Below, piece after piece: positions 52,415-60,871 of a stretch of DNA of 64,000 nt. Each line of letters starts with the position of its first letter. Position 1 is the first letter of the stretch. The DNA comes from Halovivax cerinus (GTDB lineage: Archaea > Halobacteriota > Halobacteria > Halobacteriales > Natrialbaceae). Where the stretch lies: positions 1,550,001 through 1,614,000 of the forward strand of contig NZ_CP101824.1 of assembly GCF_024498195.1 (NCBI RefSeq), given 5' to 3'. The notes under the pieces are model-generated. The model worked only from the letters and a program-made list of their open reading frames with translations, searched no databases and was not told the origin of the DNA. A program made the translations under genes and the position numbers.

Positions 52415-53238
52415 CGTCGATCGATCCAACACGCCATACGCCAGATGCCTCCCTCGACCTCCCGGCGGTCGAAAAGCACAACTGGAAGTCACAAGAGCAT
52501 CGTGACGCCTGGGACGGGCGTCTCGGTCGCTTCTCAAGCGCGTTTGACCGGGCGATGGAAGCGGCGCTGGTCGACGATGAGCACCCGCGAACGGGACTGC
52601 GACGGACGCTTCCCACCGACGATGCGATCGACCTCGTGGCGCGCGTGTCGGACGCCGTCGACATCGCACGGAAATCGGGCGACCGAACGACGACTGTCGG
52701 ACTCACAACGCCGGCGTGTGACGTCGACGCGGACGCACTGTTAGACGGCGTTGAAAGCCAGGAGATAGAGCGGTCGATTCGGGGTATCCCAGAGTGCTGT
52801 GCGGACGCTCACCGAGACGCGCGCGAGGCCGGTTTCGACGATCCGATCGCCGAAATCGCTCGAAACACGCCGAGGTCGACGGAACGTGGCGGTGAACTCG
52901 TCGTCGAGGATCCCCATCCGGTACTCAACCGCGCGTGGGCGTACCTGGGATGGCGTTTCGTCGACTTCCACCCGTGTTCGTTCGAGTGCGACGCGGCTCG
53001 CGAGGTCGCCATCCAGAACGGCCGACTCCTCCGCGAAACCGGTCACGGAGAAACGGCCGACGCGATGTTCGAGTTCCTCGCCAGTCCGACCTACTGGTCC
53101 GGGTACCACGGACTCGCCCACGTCAAGAACGGGTGGTGTATCGGTGAATACACGACGGACGACTACTGGTCGGAGGAAGTCGTCCGGTTCAACGGCTACC
53201 ACGACTCGCTGGCAGGGTCTTCGTCCGAGGGTTGTTGA
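52411..53238 (+). CDS. DUF483-like Cys-rich protein of cassette 2
   Basis: A 275-residue paralogue of the cassette 1 protein, with a GTG start that overlaps the maturase stop by four bases. GIPECCADAH (Cys129, Cys130) and FHPCSFEC (Cys189, Cys193) preserve the four cysteines. GLAHVKNGWCIG and YWSEEVVRF are also shared. The first 100 residues are not alike in the two proteins. It is the last gene of the cassette; the rli1 remnant lies 75 bp further on. Confidence 0.82.
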   Translation: MTSIDPTRHTPDASLDLPAVEKHNWKSQEHRDAWDGRLGRFSSAFDRAMEAALVDDEHPRTGLRRTLPTDDAIDLVARVSDAVDIARKSGDRTTTVGLTTPACDVDADALLDGVESQEIERSIRGIPECCADAHRDAREAGFDDPIAEIARNTPRSTERGGELVVEDPHPVLNRAWAYLGWRFVDFHPCSFECDAAREVAIQNGRLLRETGHGETADAMFEFLASPTYWSGYHGLAHVKNGWCIGEYTTDDYWSEEVVRFNGYHDSLAGSSSEGC

Positions 53239-53312
53239 GGGAACGACCGATCTCCCGTACTCCGGGTGCCGGTTCATTTCGTGACGACGAGATCGTCTCG
53301 GAGTCACCCCGG

Positions 53313-53356
53313 CACGATCGCGACAAAAAGGCGAAGACGAGTACTACACGCCGTAA
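53313..53356 (+). repeat. second degenerate copy of the rli1 3' end (outer junction)
   Basis: Resembles the last 48 bases of rli1 with one single-base and one three-base gap. In the closing frame it reads RQKGEDEYYTP and a stop, against REQKREGEYYYAP in rli1. It is more decayed than the inner copy, as expected for the original end displaced by insertion. Confidence 0.75.
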
Positions 53357-53403
53357 CAGGGACTGTGTACCGTCGATATCAGCGTCGCCCACCCGCTTCT
53401 TCG

Positions 53404-53640
53404 TCACTCCGTCGATCGGACGGTCTCGACGCCCTCTTGTCCCCGCGAGCGCCACTCCTCGATCCGGGTCTTCGCTCCGATGCGACTCTCGCCGACGAAC
53501 GCGCCGATCAGCGCGCCGACGGCGGCGCCCGAACTCGCGGCTCTCCGGCTGAACAGTCCGCCGAGACCGCCGCCGATCGCCGCGCCCGTCGCTGCATATC
53601 GTGCCCGGCTGAGCGCCAGGGTGAGTGCGTCTCGTACCAT
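53404..53640 (-). CDS. small glycine-zipper protein
   Basis: A 78-residue protein. Residues about 14-50 contain glycine-zipper-type spacing (AATGAAIGGGLGGLF, then GAAVGALIGAFVGE), followed by a charged tail (RIEEWRSRGQEGVETVRS). It is likely to sit at or in the membrane. No family name is certain. It is the first apparently chromosomal gene past the island. Confidence 0.65.
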   Translation of the reverse strand: MVRDALTLALSRARYAATGAAIGGGLGGLFSRRAASSGAAVGALIGAFVGESRIGAKTRIEEWRSRGQEGVETVRSTE

Positions 53641-53714
53641 CTTCCCGTGCTACGACGGGAGACGGGATAAGCGTACTGTTCGCTAACACGTCCGTCGGCC
53701 GCGGAGTGCCCACG

Positions 53715-54470
53715 TCACGCCGACCAGACGAGGAGCGCGATTCCGAGACCGACGAGGAGGACGCCGGGCAGGGCGGCGAGGATGCCTGCGGAGACGGCGG
53801 CGGGACCCGCTATCGAGAGCCACGTGCCGCCGGCTGCGACGAGGGCTGCGCCGACGGCCGCGAGCATCGTTCCGAGGAGGACGGTCGCCGCGCCGGCCGC
53901 CTGCGTGCGCGAGAGCCGCGGTCGAGTCCGGGCCGCCACGCGGTCGCGCGGATCGACGAGTCGCCACTCGGCTGCGGTCGTAACCTCGAGGTCGAACCGC
54001 TCGCCCATCCGGGTGAACAGCGCGACGCCGAGTTCGCTCGCGGTCGCCGACCACCACGACGCTGGTTCCTCGGCGTCGTCGACCCGCTCGACGGCGACGG
54101 ATTCGCCGACGACGTGATCGATCGAGGCCGCCCGGTACCCCAGGTCCTCGACGATCCGCGCGAGGAGGAACTCGCGCGACCAGGGGATCGGTTTCGCCAG
54201 GTCGAACGAGGTCGTCCGATCGTGGGGAAGCCGGACGTCGAGCCGGACGGTTCGGTCGTCCACTTCGGTCAGGTCGGTGATCGTCCCCTCGACGTGGCCC
54301 TCCGGCGTGGTCCGGACGTCGATCCGACCGAGTTCGTCGGCGAGCGCACGCCCGGAATCGGAGCGATTCACACGTGCCGCGTTCCGCTCGTCGGGTGGTT
54401 CGCTGGTCGAAGATCGCTCTCGCTCCGTGCGCCCGTCATCGTCGATCTCGACCTCACCGTCGTCACTCAC
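53715..54470 (-). CDS. two-helix membrane protein with acidic N-terminus
   Basis: A 251-residue protein with a GTG start. The first 40 residues are disordered and acidic. A soluble beta-rich domain follows (about 42-170, with HVEGTITDLTEVDDRTVRLDVRLPHD). Two hydrophobic segments (about 186-208 and 214-249) end the protein. A 33-codon ORF overlaps its start (GTGA), so translation is probably coupled. No family is recognised. Confidence 0.7.
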   Translation of the reverse strand: MSDDGEVEIDDDGRTERERSSTSEPPDERNAARVNRSDSGRALADELGRIDVRTTPEGHVEGTITDLTEVDDRTVRLDVRLPHDRTTSFDLAKPIPWSREFLLARIVEDLGYRAASIDHVVGESVAVERVDDAEEPASWWSATASELGVALFTRMGERFDLEVTTAAEWRLVDPRDRVAARTRPRLSRTQAAGAATVLLGTMLAAVGAALVAAGGTWLSIAGPAAVSAGILAALPGVLLVGLGIALLVWSA

Positions 54471-54568
54471 GACGTCCCCTCCGCCAGTCGTCGCGCTTGC
54501 CGTGAGCGGTCGATCACTCCGTTCGTCGACCGATCCCGTGCGTCGCGTCCGACCTGGCTGTCGCCCAT
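54467..54568 (-). CDS. small 33-aa upstream ORF coupled to the membrane protein gene
   Basis: Reads MGDSQVGRDARDRS and ends RRLAEGTS. Its TGA overlaps the GTG of the next gene by four bases. ATTTATC (minus strand, about 54592-54598) lies 24-30 nt upstream of its ATG, so it would be the first codon of a leaderless message and the downstream gene would depend on it for translation. Too short to judge by composition. Confidence 0.45.
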   Translation of the reverse strand: MGDSQVGRDARDRSTNGVIDRSRQARRLAEGTS

Positions 54569-54730
54569 GCTACACGAATCGGGACCGATCGATAAATCGT
54601 TGTTCGTCACAGACTCACCGTCGCGGCCGGTCGCCTCGTCCATCGGATGGTTTCGTGGGTTGGAGTCGGTCGTGCGGTGTCGAATCCCGGTCGCAGGCGG
54701 CCTGGCAGTGAGCTCGACGGGTCTGGGTCG

Positions 54731-55252
54731 TCAGTCGAGGCGGCGCTGGCAACTCCCACAGAGGTTCTCCGATTTGATATCGACTCGCTGCACGGTCCGC
54801 GAGAAGTTCATCACGCAGCGGTTGTTGGTACAGTGTTCGAGGCCGTAGGTGTGGCCGATCTCGTGGACGACCTCCTTGCGGACGCGATCGTCGACGATCT
54901 CGCTCGCGGGTTTGCTCGAGACGCCGCCGTCGGAACTGGTCTGGAGGCGGTAGGTCGAGACGACGCTCCCGCTGCCGTCCAGGTAGGCCAGCCCGAAGAC
55001 GTAGTTGCGCCGCCGGTAGAAGATGTCTTCGGGGGTGATGGCGATGTTCTTGTCGCCGCGGCCGACGCGCTCGGCCAGCTGGATGAAACTTTCCGCGCTG
55101 TACTGGTCCCGGCCGGAGTCGTACGCGCCGGTGGGGATCGACTGGCCGTCGCCGACCGTGATGTCGCAGTCGTAGATCGAGCGCAACGCCGATGAGGCCT
55201 CTCGCTTGACCCGCGCTGAGACCTCGCCGACCGGGACGATGTCGACGTGCAT
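54731..55252 (-). CDS. amzA: archaemetzincin zinc protease
   Basis: A 173-residue metalloprotease. HEIGHTYGLEH (130-140) is the long zinc motif, followed by the family-specific Cys pattern CTNNRCVMNF (Cys141, Cys146, with Met148 as the Met-turn) and SENLCGSCQRRL (Cys165, Cys168), which binds a second zinc. The start at MHVDIVPVGEV matches the family; the open frame upstream is not protein-like. TTTATGCC on the minus strand lies about 25-32 nt upstream. Physiological substrate unknown. It is divergent from UPF0146 by 39 bp. Confidence 0.95.
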   Translation of the reverse strand: MHVDIVPVGEVSARVKREASSALRSIYDCDITVGDGQSIPTGAYDSGRDQYSAESFIQLAERVGRGDKNIAITPEDIFYRRRNYVFGLAYLDGSGSVVSTYRLQTSSDGGVSSKPASEIVDDRVRKEVVHEIGHTYGLEHCTNNRCVMNFSRTVQRVDIKSENLCGSCQRRLD

Positions 55253-55291
55253 GGCAACGGCTAAGACTGCCCCCGGCATAAACGTCCCGCC

Positions 55292-55702
55292 GTGGCCCGA
55301 TCCGAACGGACGACCGCGCTCGTCGACCGCCTCGCGGAGTACGACCGACTCGTCGAAGTCGGAGTCGGTCGTCGGACCGACGTGGCCGGCACACTCGCCC
55401 AGCGAGGCCGATCGATCACCGCGACCGACGTCCACGACCGGCCCGTCCCCGACGGAGTGGCCTTCGTGCGAGACGACGTCGTCGACCCGGACCCGTCCGT
55501 CTACGCCGACGCCGACGCCGTCTACGCGCTGAACCTCCCGCCGGAGCTACACCGGCCCGCGGCGGACGTCGCACAGGCCGCGGACGCCGACTTCCTGTTC
55601 ACCACGCTCGGTGCCGACCAGCCGCAGGTCCCGGTCGAGCGCGAACCCCTCCCGGTCGGGACTCTCTACCTCGCCACGACGGACCGCGCCGGTGGTCGCT
55701 AA
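55292..55702 (+). CDS. UPF0146 family protein
   Basis: A 136-residue protein with a GTG start ([35 protein letters not shown]). The pattern [34 protein letters not shown] and [13 protein letters not shown] fits UPF0146, a small archaeal family with a truncated Rossmann-like, methyltransferase-type fold. No catalytic function is known. It is divergent from archaemetzincin. Confidence 0.88.
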   Translation: MARSERTTALVDRLAEYDRLVEVGVGRRTDVAGTLAQRGRSITATDVHDRPVPDGVAFVRDDVVDPDPSVYADADAVYALNLPPELHRPAADVAQAADADFLFTTLGADQPQVPVEREPLPVGTLYLATTDRAGGR

Positions 55703-55859
55703 GTCGGTACTTCGGCGCCGGTCTGACGGGGAGGTCGGCCGGCGAAACGGTGCTGGTCTGACGGGGGGTTGGCCGGCCAATCGGTGTCAGGGTAGCGGGG
55801 CGACCGAACCGGGACGGGGAATCGCGGACTTTTACCCGCTGCCGAACCGATGGGCGAGC

Positions 55860-56882
55860 ATGCCCGACTCTCTCGCGGCCGACGCCGTCGTCCTCGACGT
55901 CGACGGCGTCCTCGTCGACGTGGCCGACTCCTACCGGCGGGCCATCGTCGAATCCGTCGAGCGCTGCTACGGCCGGACGATCGACCACGCGGCCGTTCAG
56001 GCGTTCAAAGATGCCGGCGGCTTCAACAACGACTGGGATCTGACTGACGCTGCCGCGCTGTACGTCCTCGCCTCTGGCGAGGGGTACGACGCGTCGGTCG
56101 ATGCCTACACGAACGCGATCGCCGAACGCGGGGGTGGCCTCGAAGCGGCGCAGGCCGTCGTGAAAGACGCCCTCGGCGCCCGGGCGTTCGAGCGGGTCGC
56201 GTCCCGCTTGGACCGCGAGCGCCTGCGGGAGGTGTTCCAGGGACTGTACCTCGGTGCGGACCTCTATCGCTCGATCGAAGGCGGCGAGCCCGACGTCCCT
56301 GCCCGACCGAGTTCGACCGACGTCGATCTCGATCGCAATCTAGACGGGACCGTGCGGGCCAGAAACGACGTCGACCCGATCGACGACGGCGACCCGATCG
56401 ACGGTGGAGCAGCGGCCGACGTCGACCCCGAGTCGGACCCGCTGTGCGGGTTCATCCACGACGAACCCGTACTCGTCACCGACGAGACGCGCCAGTGGCT
56501 CACGACGAACGTCGACGTCGGCATCCTCACCGGGCGACCGGACGCTGAGGCCCGGATCGCCCTCGGACGGGCCGCTCTGGACGGAATTCCCGCCGACCAC
56601 CGATTCACGATGGACGACTGGGATGCGGGCAAACCCGACCCCACCGCACTGACGACGCTCGCCGAGCGCATGGACGCCGAGACGGTCCTCTTCGTCGGCG
56701 ACACGCTCGACGATATCCGAACCGCGACGAACGCCGCCGAGGCCGATCCCCGTCGGGTCTATCACGGAGTCGGCGTCCTCACCGGCGGCCTCTCGGGCGA
56801 GACGGGCCGCACCAAATTCGCGAACGCCGGTGCGGTCGCTGTCTGCGAGTCGGTCAACGCGGTTCCTGACCTCCTCGAGTGA
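55860..56882 (+). CDS. HAD superfamily hydrolase (TIGR01548 type)
   Basis: A 340-residue protein. The HAD motif I is DVDGVLVD with Asp13 as nucleophile and Asp15 as acid/base. Motif II is [10 protein letters not shown], and motif [20 protein letters not shown] and [12 protein letters not shown]. The family TIGR01548, related to imidazoleglycerol-phosphate dehydratase-like HADs, is a likely match. A long acidic insertion (about 140-190, VDLDRNLDG...[11 protein letters not shown]) is unusual and probably disordered. The start at 55860 is chosen because the open frame upstream overlaps UPF0146 and is not protein-like. Confidence 0.88.
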   Translation: MPDSLAADAVVLDVDGVLVDVADSYRRAIVESVERCYGRTIDHAAVQAFKDAGGFNNDWDLTDAAALYVLASGEGYDASVDAYTNAIAERGGGLEAAQAVVKDALGARAFERVASRLDRERLREVFQGLYLGADLYRSIEGGEPDVPARPSSTDVDLDRNLDGTVRARNDVDPIDDGDPIDGGAAADVDPESDPLCGFIHDEPVLVTDETRQWLTTNVDVGILTGRPDAEARIALGRAALDGIPADHRFTMDDWDAGKPDPTALTTLAERMDAETVLFVGDTLDDIRTATNAAEADPRRVYHGVGVLTGGLSGETGRTKFANAGAVAVCESVNAVPDLLE

Positions 56883-56980
56883 TCAGGTCGAATCCCGCCT
56901 CGATCGGCGACCAGTCCTCCGATCTCTACTTTCACCGCGCTTGGCTGATCCCTTTATCGTCGTCCGTCGAACGACGGTCC

Positions 56981-57205
56981 ATGAGTGTCAATCTGCACCA
57001 GGTCTTGGAGTCCGCGGACGGCGAGTTCGAGGGCTCGACCGGCCGGGTCGACGCCGCCGTCTCCGCCGCCGTCGAACCCGGTGAGTCGATCACCCTCACG
57101 CTGGAGGCGGACGGACCGGGGACGAACTCGCGGTCGATCTCGGTCGACCTCTCGCACTCCGAGGCACGGTTGCTGGGCGGTCGACTGGTCGAACCGACGT
57201 CCTGA
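56981..57205 (+). CDS. hypothetical haloarchaeal protein, 74 aa
   Basis: Starts MSVNLHQVLESADGEFEGSTGRVDAA. A small acidic beta-rich protein with a repeat-like EPGESITLTLEADG strand and SVDLSHSEARLLGGRLV at the end. The frame is open upstream but those codons are not protein-like, and CTTTATCG lies 24-31 nt before this ATG. No family recognised. Confidence 0.65.
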   Translation: MSVNLHQVLESADGEFEGSTGRVDAAVSAAVEPGESITLTLEADGPGTNSRSISVDLSHSEARLLGGRLVEPTS

Positions 57206-57272
57206 CCGGCCCCGGAACGAACCCCGTGACCCACAAGGGGTATCCGCCACTTCGTGGTAGCTGCCCGCATCG

Positions 57273-58886
57273 ATGGTCGACGACGCTCCCGCTCCCGGGT
57301 CGCTCCCGGGACGCCACACGTCCCCCTGGCTCGCGAACACCGACGCGGAACCGCGATTCGAACCGCTCTCCGGCCCAACGACGACCGACGTGGTCATCGT
57401 CGGTGCCGGCATCGCCGGTCTCTCGACCGCGGCCGAACTCGCCGCCCGCGGCTACGACGCCGTCGTTCTCGAACGCGACCGCATCGCCGGCGGCACGACG
57501 GGCCGTTCGACCGCGAAGATCACCAGCCAGCACGGCCTCGTCTACGACGAGGTACGCGAGTCCTTCGGCGAGACGAGTGCTCGTCGGTACGCCGAGGCGA
57601 ACCAGGCGGCGATCGAGGCGATCGTCGAGCGCGTCGAGGCCGTCGACGCCGACTGCGGCTTGCGCCGCTGCCCGGCGTACGTCTACGGCGACGACCGCGG
57701 CGCGATCCGTCGTGAGGCAGACGCCGAGGCGGCCGCCGGGCTTCCGGCCTCGTTCGTCACCTCCGTCCCGCCGTTCGAGGCAGCCGACTGCGGCGTTCGG
57801 GTGGACGATCAGGCCTGCTTCGACCCACGACGGTACCTCCTTGCGCTGGCCGAATCCCTCGTCGAGTCGCCGTCCGAGAGCGGTGACTCCCGGTCCGTCG
57901 CCGTCCACGAGGAGACGCGCGTGACCGACGTTACGCCCGGCCGGCGGCCGCGCGTCGAGACGGAACACGGGTCGGTCGCAGCCGACCGGGTCGTCCTGGC
58001 TACCGGCTTCCCGCTGCTAGACCGCCTCGGTCTGTTCGCCCGCCTCGTACCGAAGCGGTCGTACGTCGTGGCGATTCGGATCGACGGGGAGCCGCCGGAC
58101 GGGATGTACTACCGACCGGCGGAGGGGAGTCGACCGTATCGATCGGTGCGGGCGCACGTCGGAGCTCAGTCGGACGATTTCGGGACCGAAGCCGGCGATG
58201 CGTCCGCCGGCTTCGACGGCCCGCTCGTCCTCGTCGGTGGCGAGAACCACAAGCCCGGCCAGGGCGGGTCGACGCGGGAGCGCTACCGCCGGCTCGTCGA
58301 GTGGGCCCAGGAGTGTTTCACGGTACAGGAGGTCGCCTACCGCTGGTCCGCGCAGGACTACGTCTCGGCGGATAGCGTCCCGCTCGTCGGTCCGGCCGGT
58401 CCGGGTGCGCGAAACGTCCTCCTCGCGACCGGCTTCGGCGGGTGGGGTATGACCGGCGGAACCGTCGCGGGCCGGCTCCTCGCCCGAACGATCGACGGCG
58501 AGGAGCCGCCGATCGCGTCACTGTACGACCCGCGTCGGTTCACACCGACCGCGTCGATCGGCCAGCTGGCCACGGAGAACGCGGACGTCGCCGGCCAGTT
58601 CGCCACGGACTGGCTGCGAACGGTCTTCGGATCGGGAGACGTCGCCGTCGAACCCGGCGAGGGGCGCGTCGTCAGACGCGACGGCCGGCCGATCGCCGTT
58701 TCGCGGGACGACGACGGTGAGTTGCACGCTGTCTCGGCCGTCTGTTCGCACGCCTACTGCGTCGTCGACTGGAACGACGGCGAGGGGACGTGGGACTGTC
58801 CCTGCCACGGCTCGCGGTTCGATCCCGACGGGCGGGTGATCGAGGGCCCGGCGACGGAGGGACTGTCGTCGCGAGACGACGCGTAA
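57273..58886 (+). CDS. FAD-dependent oxidoreductase with C-terminal Rieske domain
   Basis: A 537-residue two-domain protein. The N-terminal DAO-type FAD domain has VVIVGAGIAGLSTAAELAARG (dinucleotide-binding Rossmann motif, about 40-60) and later LLATGFGGWGMTGGT near residue 390. The C-terminal Rieske domain has Cys491-x-His493 (CSHAY) and Cys509-x-x-His512 (CPCH), the four ligands of a [2Fe-2S] cluster. Proteins of this fusion (YfhW-like) occur in bacteria and haloarchaea; the substrate is unknown. It follows a small hypothetical gene on the same strand. Confidence 0.92.
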   Translation: MVDDAPAPGSLPGRHTSPWLANTDAEPRFEPLSGPTTTDVVIVGAGIAGLSTAAELAARGYDAVVLERDRIAGGTTGRSTAKITSQHGLVYDEVRESFGETSARRYAEANQAAIEAIVERVEAVDADCGLRRCPAYVYGDDRGAIRREADAEAAAGLPASFVTSVPPFEAADCGVRVDDQACFDPRRYLLALAESLVESPSESGDSRSVAVHEETRVTDVTPGRRPRVETEHGSVAADRVVLATGFPLLDRLGLFARLVPKRSYVVAIRIDGEPPDGMYYRPAEGSRPYRSVRAHVGAQSDDFGTEAGDASAGFDGPLVLVGGENHKPGQGGSTRERYRRLVEWAQECFTVQEVAYRWSAQDYVSADSVPLVGPAGPGARNVLLATGFGGWGMTGGTVAGRLLARTIDGEEPPIASLYDPRRFTPTASIGQLATENADVAGQFATDWLRTVFGSGDVAVEPGEGRVVRRDGRPIAVSRDDDGELHAVSAVCSHAYCVVDWNDGEGTWDCPCHGSRFDPDGRVIEGPATEGLSSRDDA

Positions 58887-58986
58887 CCGACCGACGCGTC
58901 GGGTGGCGATCGACGCCCGATCGCCGACCCCGGCATCGCTGGCCCGCTCCAATCGATTTATCCGGCGGCCGTGCAATTTCGAAGGT

Positions 58987-59655
58987 ATGCGAATCGCACT
59001 ACTCGGCGGGACGGGCGATATCGGCGAGGGACTCGCGCTCCGCTTCGCGCGGGATACGGACCACGAACTTCTCATCGGGTCGCGCGATCCCGAGAAGGCT
59101 CGCGACGCCGTCGAGGGCTACGAGGAGCGCCTGGCCGACGTGGGCGCCTCCGGTGACCTCAAGGGCTTCGCGAACGAGATGGCGGCCGATCGGGCAGACG
59201 TGGTACTCCTCTCGGTCCCGCCGTACTACGCGGGCGACACCGTCGAAGCCGTCGCCGACAAACTCGATTCGGACACGATCCTCGTCACGCCCGCCGTCGG
59301 CATGAAAGGCGACGAGGACGGCATGCACTACCACCCACCGGGGACCGGCAGCGTGACGGAGTTAGTCGCCCAGCGAGCCCCCGACGACGTGTCGGTCGTC
59401 GGCGCCTTCCACAACCTCGCCGCCGGCAAACTCGCCGACCTCTCGACCGCGTTCGACCTCGACACGCTCGTCGTCGCCGACGACGCCGATGCGAAGGCAA
59501 GGGTGCGCCAGCTCGCCGACGAGATCGAGGGTCTCCGGGCGTTAGACGCCGGCCCACTCGCGAACGCGGCGGAGGTCGAGAGCGTCACGCCGCTGGTCAT
59601 CAACATCGCCAAGCACAACGACGACATGCACGACGTCGGTGTGAAGTGGATCTAG
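58987..59655 (+). CDS. npdG: F420H2:NADP oxidoreductase
   Basis: A 222-residue enzyme transferring hydride between F420H2 and NADP. It starts MRIALLGGTGDIGEGLALRFA, with the NADP-binding loop GGTGDIGEG, then IGSRDPEKA binding the NADP phosphate. DVVLLSVPPYYAGDT and VVGAFHNLAAGKL are family signatures. An open frame extends 28 codons upstream but this start begins exactly at the Rossmann strand. It is convergent with the next gene. Confidence 0.92.
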   Translation: MRIALLGGTGDIGEGLALRFARDTDHELLIGSRDPEKARDAVEGYEERLADVGASGDLKGFANEMAADRADVVLLSVPPYYAGDTVEAVADKLDSDTILVTPAVGMKGDEDGMHYHPPGTGSVTELVAQRAPDDVSVVGAFHNLAAGKLADLSTAFDLDTLVVADDADAKARVRQLADEIEGLRALDAGPLANAAEVESVTPLVINIAKHNDDMHDVGVKWI

Positions 59656-59665
59656 GTCGACGCGA

Positions 59666-59727
59666 TCACACACACTCTAACGCCACACACTCACTCTAAC
59701 GCACTCACACACACACTCTCTCTCTCG
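59666..59727. repeat. CA/CT-rich low-complexity tract between convergent genes
   Basis: Consists of CACACACTCTAACGC-type repeats ending in a (CT)n run, between the stop of npdG and the stop of the next gene. It may serve in transcription termination on one or both strands, but there is no clear T-run or hairpin. Confidence 0.7.
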
Positions 59728-59746
59728 ATTTCTACCTCGACCGTGC

Positions 59747-60718
59747 CTAGAGCGTCCGACCGTCGTAGGCTGCGAGGATCTCCTGCATTCGCGCTCGCAC
59801 CGTCTCTGCCCGTTCGGGGTCCGGACACGGAACGTCGGTCGGCGGCCTGTAGAGCCGGTTCATCACCCAGGTGAGCGCTCGGCCGATGGCGTCGTCGCCG
59901 ACCGTGCCCGCGTCCCAGGAGAGTTCGAGCGTGCCGTCCGCCCTGACCGACGCCGCCTGCAGGTTCGAGAGGCCGTAGCAGCTTCCGGGACGGCCGTCGA
60001 TGCGCTCGGCGCAGAGGTATTTACCTGCCAGGCGCCACCTGCGGTCGCCGTCGACCCAGGTCACGGCCGGCCCGGTCGGGACGAGACAGGCGGCGACGCC
60101 GGCGAGGTCGACGATCTCGTCGTCCGCGACCGTCTCACATCGGGTGGCGTCGAGCGAGGCCTGCGAGTGGTGCGGGACGGCGGACGCGAGCACCTCGTCG
60201 TCGCGCCGGAGTTGGATCTCACGAACGAAGTACGCGCCGACGACGCCGTCGGTGTGCGAGAGGAGTTCGAGAAGCGCGTCCCGTCCCTCGGCCGTCGTCG
60301 TCGGGCACCGCCAGACCGTTTCGGATTCGTCACCGTCGGCCACGCGTTCGAACCGATCGCGGATCGATTCCCACGCCGGGGCGGTATCGTCGCCCTCGAT
60401 GTCGAGCGACAGTTCGTCCTCGTCGAGGCGCACGATCGCCGCCGTCATCTCCTGACGGACCAGTTCGAAGACGGCGGCGAACGCCTCGCCGAAGCGATCG
60501 CACACGAGCGTGTGCGTCTGTGTCAGGTCGGGTTCTGCGGCCGACCCGTCCCGGGCGGAATCCGCCGGCGATCCGTCTCGTGCGGTGTCGCGGGTCGACG
60601 TCCGATCACGATCTTCGTCGCTCGTCATTGCTGCGTCCGGTTCTCCGTCGCTCGTCGTGGAGGCCCCCGAATCGTCGTCGGTGGTGGCGTCGTCCCTGCG
60701 GTCGTCGGTCGTCGTCAT
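59747..60718 (-). CDS. hypothetical haloarchaeal protein with acidic N-terminus, 323 aa
   Basis: The first 65 residues are a low-complexity acidic stretch (MTTTDDRRDDATTDDDSG...). A folded domain follows (about 66-320) with THTLVCDRFGEAFAAVFELVRQEMTAAI and AWESIRDRFERV, then WVDGDRRWRLAGKYLCAERI and a C-terminal helix. No catalytic motif is visible and I do not recognise the family. The start is uncertain because the acidic region contains other ATG codons. Confidence 0.7.
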   Translation of the reverse strand: MTTTDDRRDDATTDDDSGASTTSDGEPDAAMTSDEDRDRTSTRDTARDGSPADSARDGSAAEPDLTQTHTLVCDRFGEAFAAVFELVRQEMTAAIVRLDEDELSLDIEGDDTAPAWESIRDRFERVADGDESETVWRCPTTTAEGRDALLELLSHTDGVVGAYFVREIQLRRDDEVLASAVPHHSQASLDATRCETVADDEIVDLAGVAACLVPTGPAVTWVDGDRRWRLAGKYLCAERIDGRPGSCYGLSNLQAASVRADGTLELSWDAGTVGDDAIGRALTWVMNRLYRPPTDVPCPDPERAETVRARMQEILAAYDGRTL

Positions 60719-60871
60719 CTCGTTCGGTATCGGTATCTCACTCCGAAAGCGTTCGTCGCCGGTCTTGGTCGCTCATCGACTCGGTCCGCTCACGCGCCCA
60801 CAGCGCGGGCGGGACCTATACGCTGTGCGAACTGTGTCGGATAGAATTCGAGTGCGCGGCCCGTGCTCCGC

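Larger units (their letters stand above)
42365..53356. mobile_element. putative integrated island of two RiPP-like cassettes at the rli1 3' end
   Basis: Two tandem cassettes (42365-48466 and 48467-53356) lie directly behind rli1. Each ends with a degenerate copy of the rli1 3' end, as left when an element integrates at a gene's 3' end. Both cassettes carry homologous genes in the same order. The exported-protein genes and spacers are visibly more AT-rich than the surrounding genome. No integrase or transposase is present, so the boundaries rest on the remnants alone. Confidence 0.6.

Noticed and set aside
42365-53356. Transposon or insertion sequence
   Set aside because: No transposase frame and no terminal inverted repeats are visible. 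The boundaries are copies of a gene end, which fits site-specific integration better.
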